Positions 34,855 through 43,985 are shown, numbered from the stretch's first letter. The stretch: DNA of 64,000 nucleotides from Bifidobacterium aesculapii (GCF_001417815.1 NZ_BCFK01000054.1:31746-95745), one strand, 5' to 3'. Made by a program: numbers and translations. The notes: a model not told the origin generated them from the sequence alone.

Positions 34855-35778
34855 ATGACGCTTCTGCAACTCAAATACATCGTCAAGATCGTCGAATGCG
34901 GTTCGATGAACGAGGCCTCCCACGAGCTCTACGTCTCGCAGCCGGCCCTGAGCTCCTCCGTCAAGGAGCTGGAGAAGGAGCTGGGCATCGAGATCTTCAC
35001 CCGCTCCTCGCAGGGCATCGCCCTGACCGTGGACGGCGCCGAATTCCTCACCTACGCCCGCCAGGTGCTCGACCAGGCGTCCCTGCTCGAGGAACGCTAC
35101 AAGAACGCGAAACCCCGCAAGCAGCTGTGCACGGTCTCCACGCAGCACTACATGTTCGCCGTGGAGGCGTTCGTCGAGATGATCAATTCGATCAGGTCCG
35201 ACGAATACGAGTTCACGATCCGCGAGACCCGCACGCGCGACATCATCGACTCGGTGGCGAACATGCGCTCCGACGTCGGCATCATCTACCTGTCCGACTT
35301 CAACAAGGACGTCATCGGCAAGCTGCTGCGCGAGAAGCACCTCGAGTTCCACGCGCTCTTCCGCGCGCCGCTGCACGTGTTCATCGCGCGCACGAACCCG
35401 CTCGCCACGAAGAAGATGGTCACGATGAAGGACCTGAAGCCCTTCCCGTTCATCCAGTACGAGCAGGGCGAGGACGGCTCCTTCTACTTCGCCGAGGAGG
35501 CGGTCTGGCCGGACTACTCCCCCAAGCAGATCAACGTGACCGACCGCGCCACGATCCTCAACTTCATCATCGGCCTCAACGGCTACACGGTGTGCACCGG
35601 CATCGACAACGGCGACCTCAACAACGAGAAGATCTGCACGGTGCCGCTCGATTCGGACGAGACGATGCTCGTCGGCTGGATCACCAACGAGCGCGCCAAG
35701 CTCTCCAAGGCCGCCGAGACCTATCTGGACAAGCTCAAGAGCGTCGTGGATTCGCACGGCTACAAGCTCATCGACTAG
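34855..35778 (+). CDS. LysR-family transcriptional regulator
   Basis: A 307-residue regulator. Residues 1-60 are the winged helix-turn-helix (MTLLQLKYIVKIVECGSMNEASHELYVSQPALSSSVKELE, broken here by residues 20-21 at the turn). The rest is a periplasmic-binding-like effector domain with a typical C-terminal hinge. The sequence resembles the CysB/CysL-like group found in Firmicutes and actinobacteria, but the effector cannot be told. It lies downstream of the HAD gene and faces a DUF2974 gene transcribed toward it. Coding bias is like its neighbours. Confidence 0.9.
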   Translation: MTLLQLKYIVKIVECGSMNEASHELYVSQPALSSSVKELEKELGIEIFTRSSQGIALTVDGAEFLTYARQVLDQASLLEERYKNAKPRKQLCTVSTQHYMFAVEAFVEMINSIRSDEYEFTIRETRTRDIIDSVANMRSDVGIIYLSDFNKDVIGKLLREKHLEFHALFRAPLHVFIARTNPLATKKMVTMKDLKPFPFIQYEQGEDGSFYFAEEAVWPDYSPKQINVTDRATILNFIIGLNGYTVCTGIDNGDLNNEKICTVPLDSDETMLVGWITNERAKLSKAAETYLDKLKSVVDSHGYKLID

Positions 35779-35827
35779 TCATCCCGGATATCCCATCCGC
35801 CCCGTCAGCGGTCTTGCCGGGCATCGT

Positions 35828-37009
35828 TCATCGTTCATCGCCCGGCATGGCCCGCGTGACCGCTGTAGTCGCGAATCCCTGGAGAACCTCGACGATTACC
35901 TCGCGATCCCGAGAATCGATGCCGCGTATCGCGGCGAGCATGGACGGCAGCGACTGCGTCCAATGCGCGGTGAGTTCTCCGAACGTGGGGTATCCGCCGG
36001 CCTCGAGCACTGTGAACAGATTCTCGATGAATAGCCGGCGCCGCCCGTCGTCGTATCGGGCCATCCAATCGTTCAACGTGCGCGCCGCGTAGCGCGCTCC
36101 GACCGTCAGACCGTCCGCGTGCACGAATCGGCCGTCCTCCACCTGCCAGTTCAATGCGAAGTGCTGCATGATGCCGAGGCCGTCGCTCGCCACCACCTCA
36201 TAGCCGGCATCCGCCTGCTCGCGCCGTTCGAACAGCATGCCGATGACCGACGCCTCCGGCACGGACTTGCGCACCTTGGCGGATATGCGCAGGTATTCCA
36301 GCGATTCCAAGAACGCCTCGTCGAAGCCCGGACCGTCATGTGAGTACACGGCGATGATGCGCGACGCGACATCGTCCGGCATTGCGGACGCCGCATATAC
36401 CGCGAGATTGCCGCCCTTGGAATGACCGCCCACCATCAACGGACCGTCCCATCGTGCAGCCACATCGACGAGATAACGTACGGCGGCCGACTGCGAGGCG
36501 ACCGGCCGTCGGAACGCCATTGTGAAATCCTCCTTCCACCCGACAATCGAACTGTCGGTGCCACGGAAGGCGACGTAGAGCGCGCCGTCCCCGACGTCGA
36601 ACACACACGCCGAGAACTGTTTGGTTGAAGCCGCGTCGAACTCCTCCACGTAAGCGCCCACGCGCAGAGTGCGCCAACGAGGGTTCTCACACACGGCGCG
36701 CAACAGATCGACGTTCAGCAGCGGAGACCACACCCGTCCGAACATGGAGCCGTAGCGTTCCGCGCACAGCAGGTCACGGATGGGGATCATCGGGATGCGG
36801 GCTCCTTGTTCCGCTCCTTCCCCGGCACGGGGGTCGAGGACGTCATGGGAGGAGACGCCGCCACCCCCGCTCTTCCCGTCCCATCGCGGCACAATGCCAG
36901 GCATGCGCGCATAAGCCAGCTGCGACAGCGTCAGGCTGTCCACCTCATTGAACACGTCCTCGCCGAAGGTGACGAATCGCGTCCGCAGATCATCCGTCAC
37001 ATTGCCCAT
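35828..37009 (-). CDS. DUF2974 (Mbeg1-like) alpha/beta hydrolase
   Basis: A 393-residue protein with a lipase-like core: the oxyanion region VAFRGTDSSIVGWKEDF and the nucleophile elbow GGHSKGGNLAVYAA with the serine. A later segment HDGPGFDEAF belongs to the same family pattern (DUF2974). No signal peptide is seen, so it is probably cytosolic. The ATG at 37009 has AGAGGAAG upstream; an in-frame ATG 24 codons further upstream (MGNVSKKRW) would place the start inside the 26-bp repeat at 37064-37089 and has no ribosome binding site. Substrate unknown. Confidence 0.85.
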   Translation of the reverse strand: MGNVTDDLRTRFVTFGEDVFNEVDSLTLSQLAYARMPGIVPRWDGKSGGGGVSSHDVLDPRAGEGAEQGARIPMIPIRDLLCAERYGSMFGRVWSPLLNVDLLRAVCENPRWRTLRVGAYVEEFDAASTKQFSACVFDVGDGALYVAFRGTDSSIVGWKEDFTMAFRRPVASQSAAVRYLVDVAARWDGPLMVGGHSKGGNLAVYAASAMPDDVASRIIAVYSHDGPGFDEAFLESLEYLRISAKVRKSVPEASVIGMLFERREQADAGYEVVASDGLGIMQHFALNWQVEDGRFVHADGLTVGARYAARTLNDWMARYDDGRRRLFIENLFTVLEAGGYPTFGELTAHWTQSLPSMLAAIRGIDSRDREVIVEVLQGFATTAVTRAMPGDER

Positions 37010-37063
37010 GATGGCTTCCTCTCTGCAGAAGGCGATGCGCGATGAATCCGATCGCCACCGCTT

Positions 37064-37181
37064 CTTAGACACATTACCCATATCTTAGGTACGTCCGCCG
37101 GTGCAAGATGCCCCGAAGACAAGGCGCTTCGCCTCAAATCTCACCACCACACCGACCTAAGGAACGACGCATGTGCCTAAA
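37064..37181. repeat. 118-bp element with two 26-bp motifs in inverted orientation
   Basis: The left motif (37064-37089, minus orientation) and right motif (37156-37181, plus orientation) share the pattern CCTARG-N14-CCTARR, with ATGTR before the second CCTA. Sixty-six bases separate them. The same arrangement, with exactly the same 66-base spacing, recurs at 38430-38547 on the other side of the DUF559 gene. Each 26-mer is itself a direct repeat of CCTARG with a 20-bp period. Confidence 0.7.
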
Positions 37182-37534
37182 AAGCGCCTCCATTCGCTTA
37201 CACCTTGCCGACATCGGCCGGCATCCCCGCATGCACCGTCCACACGCCGTCTGCCCGACATCATCCAAGGCAAGCCATCGGCACCATCGACGGCACCAAC
37301 GCCAACGGGGATATCACCTCCGTATTCCCAGACGGAACCGGAGGCACCAGCCCATCATGGGTCTGCGCCATGCCATGGGAATCACGTCGCCCAGCCATAT
37401 GGAGTCAACTCCCTATGGCGCCACGAACCATTACCAACTGCTGAAAACCGTTGGAACACGCCTCCTGCGAAGGTATTATCCACAATGCCCGGACGGGCTT
37501 GTCTTCCGGTGCGACCGACCTCTACTGTCATGTC
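37182..37534. other. Non-coding stretch before the DUF559 gene
   Basis: About 350 bases with no convincing gene. Short open frames on the plus strand lack ribosome binding sites and family motifs. It contains one perfect DnaA-box 9-mer (TTATCCACA, 37476-37484). A TACTGT hexamer at 37523-37528 could be the -10 of the following gene, 6 nt before its start. Confidence 0.5.
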
Positions 37535-38368
37535 ATGGACCCTTCGTATCACACGTTCTTCACTCTGGACGAAGCCGCGACGCTGGCGCGACGGACACAC
37601 GACGCATGCCGGGGCGCGGCCATGCGCACCACGTCATCGTTGTGCTTCAGCCACACCACTGCCTTACGCCTGCATGGCATGTCCGCGACGTTGAACCTCA
37701 GCCCGGGGTTCGACGACCGACGCCTGCACGCCTGCGTCGATTCGGCGGACAAGCTCCGACGACTGCGCGACGTACAGGTCCACCTTTGGGACCGGCCAGT
37801 GGCATCCTCGTTCCCGGACGAGCGGATAGGGTGTGTCTCCGCCGCCGATGCGATATGCCAGATGGCCAAGTACACAGATCTGCCAAGCCTTGTGGTGGCT
37901 ATGGATTGGCTGACCTGCCGCAACCAGTCGATGCGGGTAATGAGCCACGCCGAGCTCGCCGAACACATCGGCTCTCTCGGCCGATTCCCCGGTGTACGGC
38001 TGTGCCGCAAAGCGCTCTCCTACAGCGTAGAGGGCACCGACTCCCCGCAGGAGTCGGTGCTCCGATTGGCCGCTGAACAATACGGCCTTCCACGCATGAC
38101 CGTGAACCACGTCGTGGACGACCCGCAGCGGGGTACCCGGTACATGGTTGACATGGCGTTGCCGGATCACGACATCATCATCGAGTACGACGGCCGATAC
38201 CATTACACGATGGATCGATGGGAGACCGATCTGGACAAAAGGAACCGGCTGACGGCCTTGGGAATGGCCTGTTTCGTCGCCACTAAAGTCACACTGGCAA
38301 ACGAACATAATCTGAATGCCTTCCTCGCGATGGTCGCGAAGGAGATCGGGCGAAGAAGGAGCCGCTGA
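37535..38368 (+). CDS. DUF559 nuclease-like protein, AbiEi-like N-terminus
   Basis: A 277-residue protein. The C-terminal third matches the DUF559/PD-(D/E)xK nuclease-like fold: VDMALPDHDIIIEYDGRYHY, with acidic residues in the expected spacing, then an Asp/Arg helix and a final strand near GMACFVATK. The N-terminal part (FFTLDEAATLARRTHD, then FSHTTALRLHG) resembles the winged-helix plus AbiEi-like region found in many actinobacterial proteins of this type, often linked to phage exclusion or mobile DNA. No antitoxin or partner gene is adjacent. The start at 37535 has no ribosome binding site; an upstream in-frame start 28 codons earlier is possible. It lies between two matching 118-bp elements. 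Confidence 0.75.
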   Translation: MDPSYHTFFTLDEAATLARRTHDACRGAAMRTTSSLCFSHTTALRLHGMSATLNLSPGFDDRRLHACVDSADKLRRLRDVQVHLWDRPVASSFPDERIGCVSAADAICQMAKYTDLPSLVVAMDWLTCRNQSMRVMSHAELAEHIGSLGRFPGVRLCRKALSYSVEGTDSPQESVLRLAAEQYGLPRMTVNHVVDDPQRGTRYMVDMALPDHDIIIEYDGRYHYTMDRWETDLDKRNRLTALGMACFVATKVTLANEHNLNAFLAMVAKEIGRRRSR

Positions 38369-38429
38369 ACGGGGCTGCACCGCATCCCGCCGATTCCGGA
38401 TCGGCCCATCGAATCCCACCGGCACATTT

Positions 38430-38547
38430 CCTAGGTACATCGTGTGCTCCCTAGGCACCTACCCAGACGAATCGCTCCACCGAATCAAGCGTTTCCGTCG
38501 CATTCCCCACGGAATCAACAACCTAAGAAACGTCCTATGTACCTAAG
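38430..38547. repeat. Second 118-bp element with paired 26-bp motifs
   Basis: The left motif (38430-38455, minus orientation) and right motif (38522-38547, plus orientation) follow the same CCTARG-N14-CCTARG pattern as the element at 37064-37181 and have the same 66-base separation. The inner sequences are only loosely similar. The rest of the gap to the nifS-like gene (38369-38429 and 38548-38672) shows nothing else. Confidence 0.7.
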
Positions 38548-38672
38548 ATGCGCGGAATGTTGTCGACACCGGTTATTCCCCGTTCTGGGCACCAGCCGTG
38601 CGCCATCCACCTCATTGCCGCGGTCCGATTGCTCCCGAACGCTCCGGGCAGCGGTGCAGTCCGTTATTTCAT

Positions 38673-39929
38673 CTACCGCCGTGTCAGGTCCGTATACGAT
38701 TCCTCTATCGCGAGCGAGATCCGCTCGATTTGCTCACGGGTGAGTGGCTCGCGGAACGTCATGCGCAGCGCGGATTTCGCGACCTGCGGCTCGATTCCCA
38801 TGGCAAGCAGCGTGGCGGGAATCTCGTGCCGGCCGATCGCGCACGCGGAGCCGGAGGATGCGGCGATGCCGCGCGCGTCCAGATCGACGAGCAGCGCCTC
38901 GCCGGTCACGCCGGGGAAGATGAACGAGGCGTGTCCGGGCAGTCGCCGCTCGGGGTCGCCGGTCAGTTCGGCGCGCGGCACGACCCGTCTCACCGCGTCG
39001 ATGAGCATGTCGCGCGAGGCGACGAGCTGCCGGTATCGCGCAGCCATGCGCCGGTTCGACCCGTCCAGGGCGATGGCGAGCGCGACGGCGCCGGCCACGT
39101 TCTGCGTGCCGGAGCGCAGTCCGCGTTCCTGCCCTCCCCCGGAGAGGATCGGCTCGATGGGGGTGCGTCCGCGCACGAGCAGTGCGCCGAGTCCCTTGGG
39201 GGTGCCGAACTTGTGCCCGGAGACGCTCAGGGCGTCCACGTCCCAGTCGCGCATGCGGACGGGGATGAGCCCTGCGGCCTGCACGGCGTCGACGTGTACG
39301 GGCACGCCATGCGCGTGGGCGAGCGCGACGATGCGTTCCACGGGTTCGATGGTGCCGACCTCGTTGTTGGCGAGCATGGCGGAGACGAGCGTGGTCCGTT
39401 CCCCCGCCTCGCCGTCGAGGGCGCGCGCGAGCGCGTCGAGGTCGAGGTGCGCTTCGTGGTCGACGGGGATGCGCACGACCTCGAAACCGAACCAGTGCGA
39501 GAGCCAGTCGGCGGATTGCGCGACGGCGGGGTGTTCGATCGCGGAGATGACGATGCGCGGGCGTCGGGCGTCCGGCTCTCCCGCGGCATCGTATACGGGA
39601 CGCAGCCCGAGCCGGCGCATGCGTGCCATGGCGATGCCTTTGACGGCGAGGTTGTCGGATTCGGTGCCGCCGGAGGTGAAAATCACGTCGTCGGGTTTCG
39701 CGCCGAGCCCGGCGGCGAAGGCGGCGCGCGCCGCGTCGAGCGCGTGTGCGGCGGTTTTGCCGGGCTGGTGCACGCTGGCGGGGTTCGCGTACGCGTCGGT
39801 GAGGAACGGGAGCATCGCATCGATGACGTCGCGGCTCACGGGCTCGGTGGCGGCCGCGTCGAGGTAGAGTTCGGCATCGTCGGTGGCGCCGGCGCTCGCG
39901 GCGGGGGTCTTCATGGTCGAATCGGTCAT
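38673..39929 (-). CDS. Cysteine desulfurase of the NAD operon
   Basis: PLP enzyme that takes sulfur from cysteine, most likely to build the 4Fe-4S cluster of quinolinate synthase NadA encoded in the same operon. Of 418 residues, the PLP lysine lies in SVSGHKFGTPKG, the catalytic cysteine in SSGSACAIG, and the N-terminus carries LYLDAAATEPVS. The start at 39929 overlaps the nadC stop by 4 nt (ATGA). A NifS-type gene next to nadA, nadB and nadC is common in Gram-positive bacteria, which supports the dedicated role. Confidence 0.92.
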   Translation of the reverse strand: MTDSTMKTPAASAGATDDAELYLDAAATEPVSRDVIDAMLPFLTDAYANPASVHQPGKTAAHALDAARAAFAAGLGAKPDDVIFTSGGTESDNLAVKGIAMARMRRLGLRPVYDAAGEPDARRPRIVISAIEHPAVAQSADWLSHWFGFEVVRIPVDHEAHLDLDALARALDGEAGERTTLVSAMLANNEVGTIEPVERIVALAHAHGVPVHVDAVQAAGLIPVRMRDWDVDALSVSGHKFGTPKGLGALLVRGRTPIEPILSGGGQERGLRSGTQNVAGAVALAIALDGSNRRMAARYRQLVASRDMLIDAVRRVVPRAELTGDPERRLPGHASFIFPGVTGEALLVDLDARGIAASSGSACAIGRHEIPATLLAMGIEPQVAKSALRMTFREPLTREQIERISLAIEESYTDLTRR

Positions 39930-40837
39930 TTCGCCCAGTCCAATCCGAGGTCGACGGCGCATACGGAATGGGTGAGCGCGCCTACGGAGATCACGTCCAC
40001 GCCGGTGGAGGCCACCGCCGGTACACGCTCGAGGGTCATGTTGCCGCTCGCCTCGACGATGGCGCGGCCGTCGATCAGCGCGACGCCGCGGCGTGTGTCG
40101 TCGAGCGTGAAGTTGTCGAGCATGATCGTATCGGCGCCGCCTTCGATCGCGGCAGGGATCTGGTCGAGGCGGTCGACCTCCACTTCGATGTGCGTGGTGT
40201 GGCCGACCTGTTCGCGCACGTGGCGGATCGCGCCGGCGAGGTCGATGCCTCGCGCGGCGAGCGCGGCGAGGTGGTTGTCCTTCAGCATGACCGCGTCGGA
40301 CAGGCCGTAGCGGTGGTTGTGTCCGCCTCCGCAGACGACCGCATATTTCTCGAACGGGCGCAGGCCGGGCGTGGTCTTGCGCGTGTCGGCGATGCGTGTG
40401 CGCGCGTAGCGACGCGGCATCGTGACCGGACCGGTGCCATCCGCATCGGCCGCTCCGTCCTCGTATATCGCGTCGACGGCGGCGACGAACGCGGCAGTCA
40501 TCGTGGCGATGCCGCTCATATGCTGCGTGAAGTTCAACGCGACGCGTTCGGCGGTGAGCATGGCACGCACGTTTCCGCGGATCGTGGCGAGCGTCTGTCC
40601 GGCGGCGAACGGTTCGCCGTCTGCGATGCGCATGTCGACGGCGATGGTGGGGTCGAGCGTGTGGAACGCGGCCGTGAACACGTCGATGCCGCTCATCACG
40701 CCGTTCTCGCGTGCGGTCAGGTTCGCGACGCCGGTCTCGTCGGCCGGGATGGTGGTCTCGCAGGTCACGTCGCCGTAGGGCGCGTCCTCGGCGAGCGCCG
40801 TTTCGACGGCGGTGTGGATGAGGTGTGGGGTGAGCAT
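39926..40837 (-). CDS. nadC: Quinolinate phosphoribosyltransferase
   Basis: Converts quinolinate and PRPP to nicotinate mononucleotide, the third de novo NAD step. Of 303 residues, the N-terminal motif is ALAEDAPYGDVTCE, followed by ARTRIADTRKTTPGLR and the catalytic core VMLKDNHLAAL. The C-terminal barrel has IEVEVDRLDQIPAAIEGGAD. The ATG at 40837 has AAAGGAC upstream. It overlaps the next gene by 4 nt and follows nadB after 16 bases. Confidence 0.96.
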   Translation of the reverse strand: MLTPHLIHTAVETALAEDAPYGDVTCETTIPADETGVANLTARENGVMSGIDVFTAAFHTLDPTIAVDMRIADGEPFAAGQTLATIRGNVRAMLTAERVALNFTQHMSGIATMTAAFVAAVDAIYEDGAADADGTGPVTMPRRYARTRIADTRKTTPGLRPFEKYAVVCGGGHNHRYGLSDAVMLKDNHLAALAARGIDLAGAIRHVREQVGHTTHIEVEVDRLDQIPAAIEGGADTIMLDNFTLDDTRRGVALIDGRAIVEASGNMTLERVPAVASTGVDVISVGALTHSVCAVDLGLDWAK

Positions 40838-40853
40838 GGGTGTCCTTTCCGGG

Positions 40854-42497
40854 TCAGCGTCTCATGTAGGCGACGGAGTGCGCCCATTCGTCGCATGGCT
40901 CGGTGAAGTCGGTGCGGGCGTGCGCGCCGCGTGATTCGGTCCGGGCGAGCGCTGCGACGGCGGCCACGCGGCCGACGGTGAGCATGTTGCGGTTTTCGAG
41001 CGCGGTCACATCGATGCCGTCACCGGCAGCGGCGGCGTGCGCGTCGGCGGCGGCGAGTCCGCGTCCGAGCGCGTCGGCGGCGCGCGCGAGCCCATCCGCG
41101 TCGCGTAGGACGCCCACGCCGGCCCACATGGCCTGTTCGATGCGGTCGCGGTCCCACGGTTCGTTCGCATCCGTACCGTCGCCCGCCGTCGTGCTTGACG
41201 GCGCGGCGAGCGCGACCGGCGGCTCGTCATAGGCGAGTCCGGTGGCGGAATTCAGCAGCGGCTGCGGGTCCCACACGACGTCGTCCGCGTCATGCACGGC
41301 GGCGAGTCCGGCGCGACGACCGTAGACGAGTCCTTCGAGCAGCGAGTTGGAGGCGAGACGGTTCGATCCCATGACGCCGGTGCGCGCGCATTCGCCGGCC
41401 GCGTACAGTCCGGGGATGGAGGCGCGGCCGTCGAGGTCGGTGCGGATGCCACCCATGTAGTAGTGGGCGGCTGGCGCGACGGGGATCGGCTCGCGACTCC
41501 AGTCGTAGCCGAGGGAACGCACGTAGGCGTCGATGGTCGGGAAGCGGTGCGCGAGGAACCCGGCCAGATCGGCGTGCTCGCGCCGCATCGGGGATGTGTC
41601 GAGCATGACCGGGCGGCCGTTCTGGCGTTGCATGACGCGGAAGTTCTCGCGGGCTACGACGTCGCGCGGCGCGAGTTCGGCCCGCGGGTCCACGTCGGTC
41701 ATGAAGCGGCGTCCGTGCTCGTCGAGCAGGACCGCGCCCTCGCCGCGCACGGCTTCGGAGACGAGGAAGTGTTCGCCGACGGCCATCGCGGTGGGGTGGA
41801 ACTGGTAGAACTCGAGGTCGGCGACCTGCGCTCCGGCGCGCCATGCGGCGGCGAGTCCGTCGGCGGTGGCGACGGCCGGGTTCGTGGTGTACGGGTACAT
41901 GCGTCCCGCACCGCCGGTGGCGAGGATGACGCGGTCGGCGTCGAACGTCGTGTTCCGCGGCGTCTGCGGGTCGGAACCGTCGATCAGCGCGACTCCGGCC
42001 ACACGCCCGTCGCGCACGATGAGGTCCCTGAGGAACATGTGTTCGACGATGTGGATGCGCGGGTTCGCGCGCACCATGGCGGACACATCGAGTTCAAGCA
42101 CTTTGCCGGTGGCGTCTCCTCCGGCGTGGACGACGCGGGCGCGCGAGTGCGCTGCCTCGAGCCCGCGCAGCATGCGGCCCTGCGCGTCGCGGTCGAAACG
42201 CACGCCGGCTGCGGCGAATTCGCGCACGCGGTCGGCGCCTTCGCGCGTGAGGATGTCGACGGCCTTCGGGTCGCACAGTCCGTGACCGGCGGCGATGGTG
42301 TCGGCGGCGTGCAGTTTCGGATCGTCGTCGGCGAAGATGGCCGCGGCGATGCCGCCCTGCGCGTGGTAGGTGTTCGATTCGACGAGGTCGGTTTTGGTGA
42401 CGAGCGTCACGTCGCGGCCTTCGCCGGCCACGGCGAGCGCCGCGGACAGTCCGGCGGCGCCGGCTCCGATGACGATGATGCGGTTCTCCCCGCTCAT
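40854..42497 (-). CDS. nadB: L-aspartate oxidase
   Basis: FAD enzyme oxidising aspartate to iminoaspartate, which NadA uses. Of 547 residues, the FAD loop is VIGAGAAGLSAALAV near the N-terminus. The fumarate-reductase-like core shows SNTYHAQGGIAAA, ATGGAGRMYPYTTNP and AAHYYMGGIRTDLDGR, and the C-terminal FAD segment is MGSNRLASNSLLEG. An AGGAAG site lies upstream of the ATG at 42497. It lies between nadA and nadC in the operon. Confidence 0.96.
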   Translation of the reverse strand: MSGENRIIVIGAGAAGLSAALAVAGEGRDVTLVTKTDLVESNTYHAQGGIAAAIFADDDPKLHAADTIAAGHGLCDPKAVDILTREGADRVREFAAAGVRFDRDAQGRMLRGLEAAHSRARVVHAGGDATGKVLELDVSAMVRANPRIHIVEHMFLRDLIVRDGRVAGVALIDGSDPQTPRNTTFDADRVILATGGAGRMYPYTTNPAVATADGLAAAWRAGAQVADLEFYQFHPTAMAVGEHFLVSEAVRGEGAVLLDEHGRRFMTDVDPRAELAPRDVVARENFRVMQRQNGRPVMLDTSPMRREHADLAGFLAHRFPTIDAYVRSLGYDWSREPIPVAPAAHYYMGGIRTDLDGRASIPGLYAAGECARTGVMGSNRLASNSLLEGLVYGRRAGLAAVHDADDVVWDPQPLLNSATGLAYDEPPVALAAPSSTTAGDGTDANEPWDRDRIEQAMWAGVGVLRDADGLARAADALGRGLAAADAHAAAAGDGIDVTALENRNMLTVGRVAAVAALARTESRGAHARTDFTEPCDEWAHSVAYMRR

Positions 42498-42557
42498 GAT
42501 CTGCTTCTCTTCCTTCTTTTCGATCGGATTGCGTTCCGGTTCGCCGCAGGTCAGCTT

Positions 42558-43835
42558 TCAGTGCACGCGCAGCATGCGTTCGAGCGCGATCTTGGCTTCG
42601 CGGGCGGTGTCTTCGTCGACGGTGATGCGGTTGACGACGTTGCCTTGCTCGAGGTTCTCCAGCGCCCATGCGAGGTAGGCGGGGTGGATGCGGTACATGG
42701 TCGAGCAGGGGCAGACGACCGGGTCGAGGCAGAACACGGTCTTGTCGGGGTGTTGGGCGGCGAGGCGGTTGACGAGGTTGATTTCGGTGCCGACGGCGAT
42801 GGCGGAGCCGGCGGGCGCGTTCTCGATCTCCTTGACGATGTACGCGGTGGAACCGGTGCCGTCGGCCGCGTCGACGACCTGCATCGAGCATTCGGGGTGG
42901 ACGATGACCTTGACGCCCGGGTACGCCCCGCGCGCGCGTTCGATCTGTTCGACGGTGAAGCGCTGGTGCACGGAGCAGAAGCCCTTCCACAGGATCATTT
43001 TCGCGGCCGCGTAGGCGGACGGGTCGGCGGCGCCGCCCATGGCTTTGAACGGATCCCACAGGGGCATTTCGTTCAGCGGCACGCCCATGGCGCGTGCGGT
43101 GTTGCGTCCGAGATGCTGGTCGGGGAAGAACAGGACGCGCCTGCCTCGCGCGAACGCCCATTCAAGCACGGCGTGCGCGTTCGAGGACGTGCATACGATG
43201 CCGCCGTTGCGGCCGCAGAACGCCTTCAGCGCGGCGGAGGAGTTCATGTAGGTGACGGGGATGATCGGCTGCAGACCGTCAACGTCCTTGCTCCGGCCGC
43301 AGATCTCGCCGAGCTGGTCCCATGCCTCCTCGACTTGGTCGATGTCGGCCATGTCGGCCATCGAGCAGCCGGCGGACAGGTTCGGCAACGTGACGGTCTG
43401 GCGTGGTGTGGAGAGGATGTCGGCGGTTTCGGCCATGAAATGCACGCCGCAGAACACGATGTGGTCGGCGTCGGGGCGTTCGGTGGCGTTCTTGGCGAGT
43501 TGGAACGAGTCGCCGACGAAGTCGGCGTGGCGGATGATCTCGTCGCGCTGGTAGAAGTGGCCGAGGATGAGCAGTTTGGAGCCGAGACGTCGCTTGGCGT
43601 CGGCGATGCGCTGCTGGAGTTCGTCGTCGGAGGCGTTGCGGTATTCGTCGGGCAGCACCTGCTGGCGGGGCGCGTTGCCCGGCAGGCGGTCGAGCATGGA
43701 GGCGCCGGGGCCGTAGCTGGGTTTGGTGGTGTCGAAATGCCACGGGTCGAGGGTGAGCCCCGCGTCGCAGGTGCTTTGGGCGCCGAGGCGGGCGATGATC
43801 TCGTCGACGGATGGCGCGGTGAATGTGGCGGTCAT
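42558..43835 (-). CDS. nadA: Quinolinate synthase A
   Basis: Condenses iminoaspartate and dihydroxyacetone phosphate to quinolinate; needs a 4Fe-4S cluster. Of 425 residues, the likely cluster cysteines lie in GIVCTSSNA, VHPECSM and VVCPCSTM. Other family motifs are LGHFYQRDEI, VFCGVHFMAETA and FFPDQHLGRNTA. AAAGGAAC precedes the ATG at 43835. It follows nrtR after 150 bases that contain a hairpin. Confidence 0.97.
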   Translation of the reverse strand: MTATFTAPSVDEIIARLGAQSTCDAGLTLDPWHFDTTKPSYGPGASMLDRLPGNAPRQQVLPDEYRNASDDELQQRIADAKRRLGSKLLILGHFYQRDEIIRHADFVGDSFQLAKNATERPDADHIVFCGVHFMAETADILSTPRQTVTLPNLSAGCSMADMADIDQVEEAWDQLGEICGRSKDVDGLQPIIPVTYMNSSAALKAFCGRNGGIVCTSSNAHAVLEWAFARGRRVLFFPDQHLGRNTARAMGVPLNEMPLWDPFKAMGGAADPSAYAAAKMILWKGFCSVHQRFTVEQIERARGAYPGVKVIVHPECSMQVVDAADGTGSTAYIVKEIENAPAGSAIAVGTEINLVNRLAAQHPDKTVFCLDPVVCPCSTMYRIHPAYLAWALENLEQGNVVNRITVDEDTAREAKIALERMLRVH

Positions 43836-43915
43836 GATGTTCCTTTCGTCACGGTTGATGGTGCCGATGCCGGTTGGGTGTCCGGATGCATATCGGCTGG
43901 TTTCGGGTGTGCTTC

Positions 43916-43969
43916 GCCCCGCCTCACGCCGCCGTGGGTTCGGTATGGCAAGCGTGAGGCGTTCGGGGC
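43916..43969 (-). terminator. Hairpin between nrtR and nadA
   Basis: Nine-base inner arms GCCTCACGC and GCGTGAGGC (43921-43929 and 43952-43960), extended by GCCCC and GGGGC outer bases with a small bulge. It could be an internal terminator or attenuator lowering read-through from nrtR into nadA. No NrtR-like palindrome is present in this gap. Confidence 0.5.
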
Positions 43970-43985
43970 TATCGGGAATGGCCGG

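Noticed and set aside
36999..37081. Longer N-terminus for the DUF2974 protein starting MGNVSKKRW.
   Set aside because: No ribosome site at that ATG and it would lie in the repeat element; the ATG at 37009 has a good site.
37476..37484. Origin of replication or plasmid-like origin near the DnaA box.
   Set aside because: One box only, no AT-rich unwinding region, no dnaA or rep gene nearby.
37182..37534. Remnant of a secreted or surface protein gene (Gly/Thr-rich short frame).
   Set aside because: The frame is short, has no signal peptide or ribosome site and no family motif; kept as non-coding.
37064..38547. CRISPR array or insertion sequence.
   Set aside because: Only four motifs, arranged as inverted pairs rather than regular direct repeats, and no transposase or cas gene.
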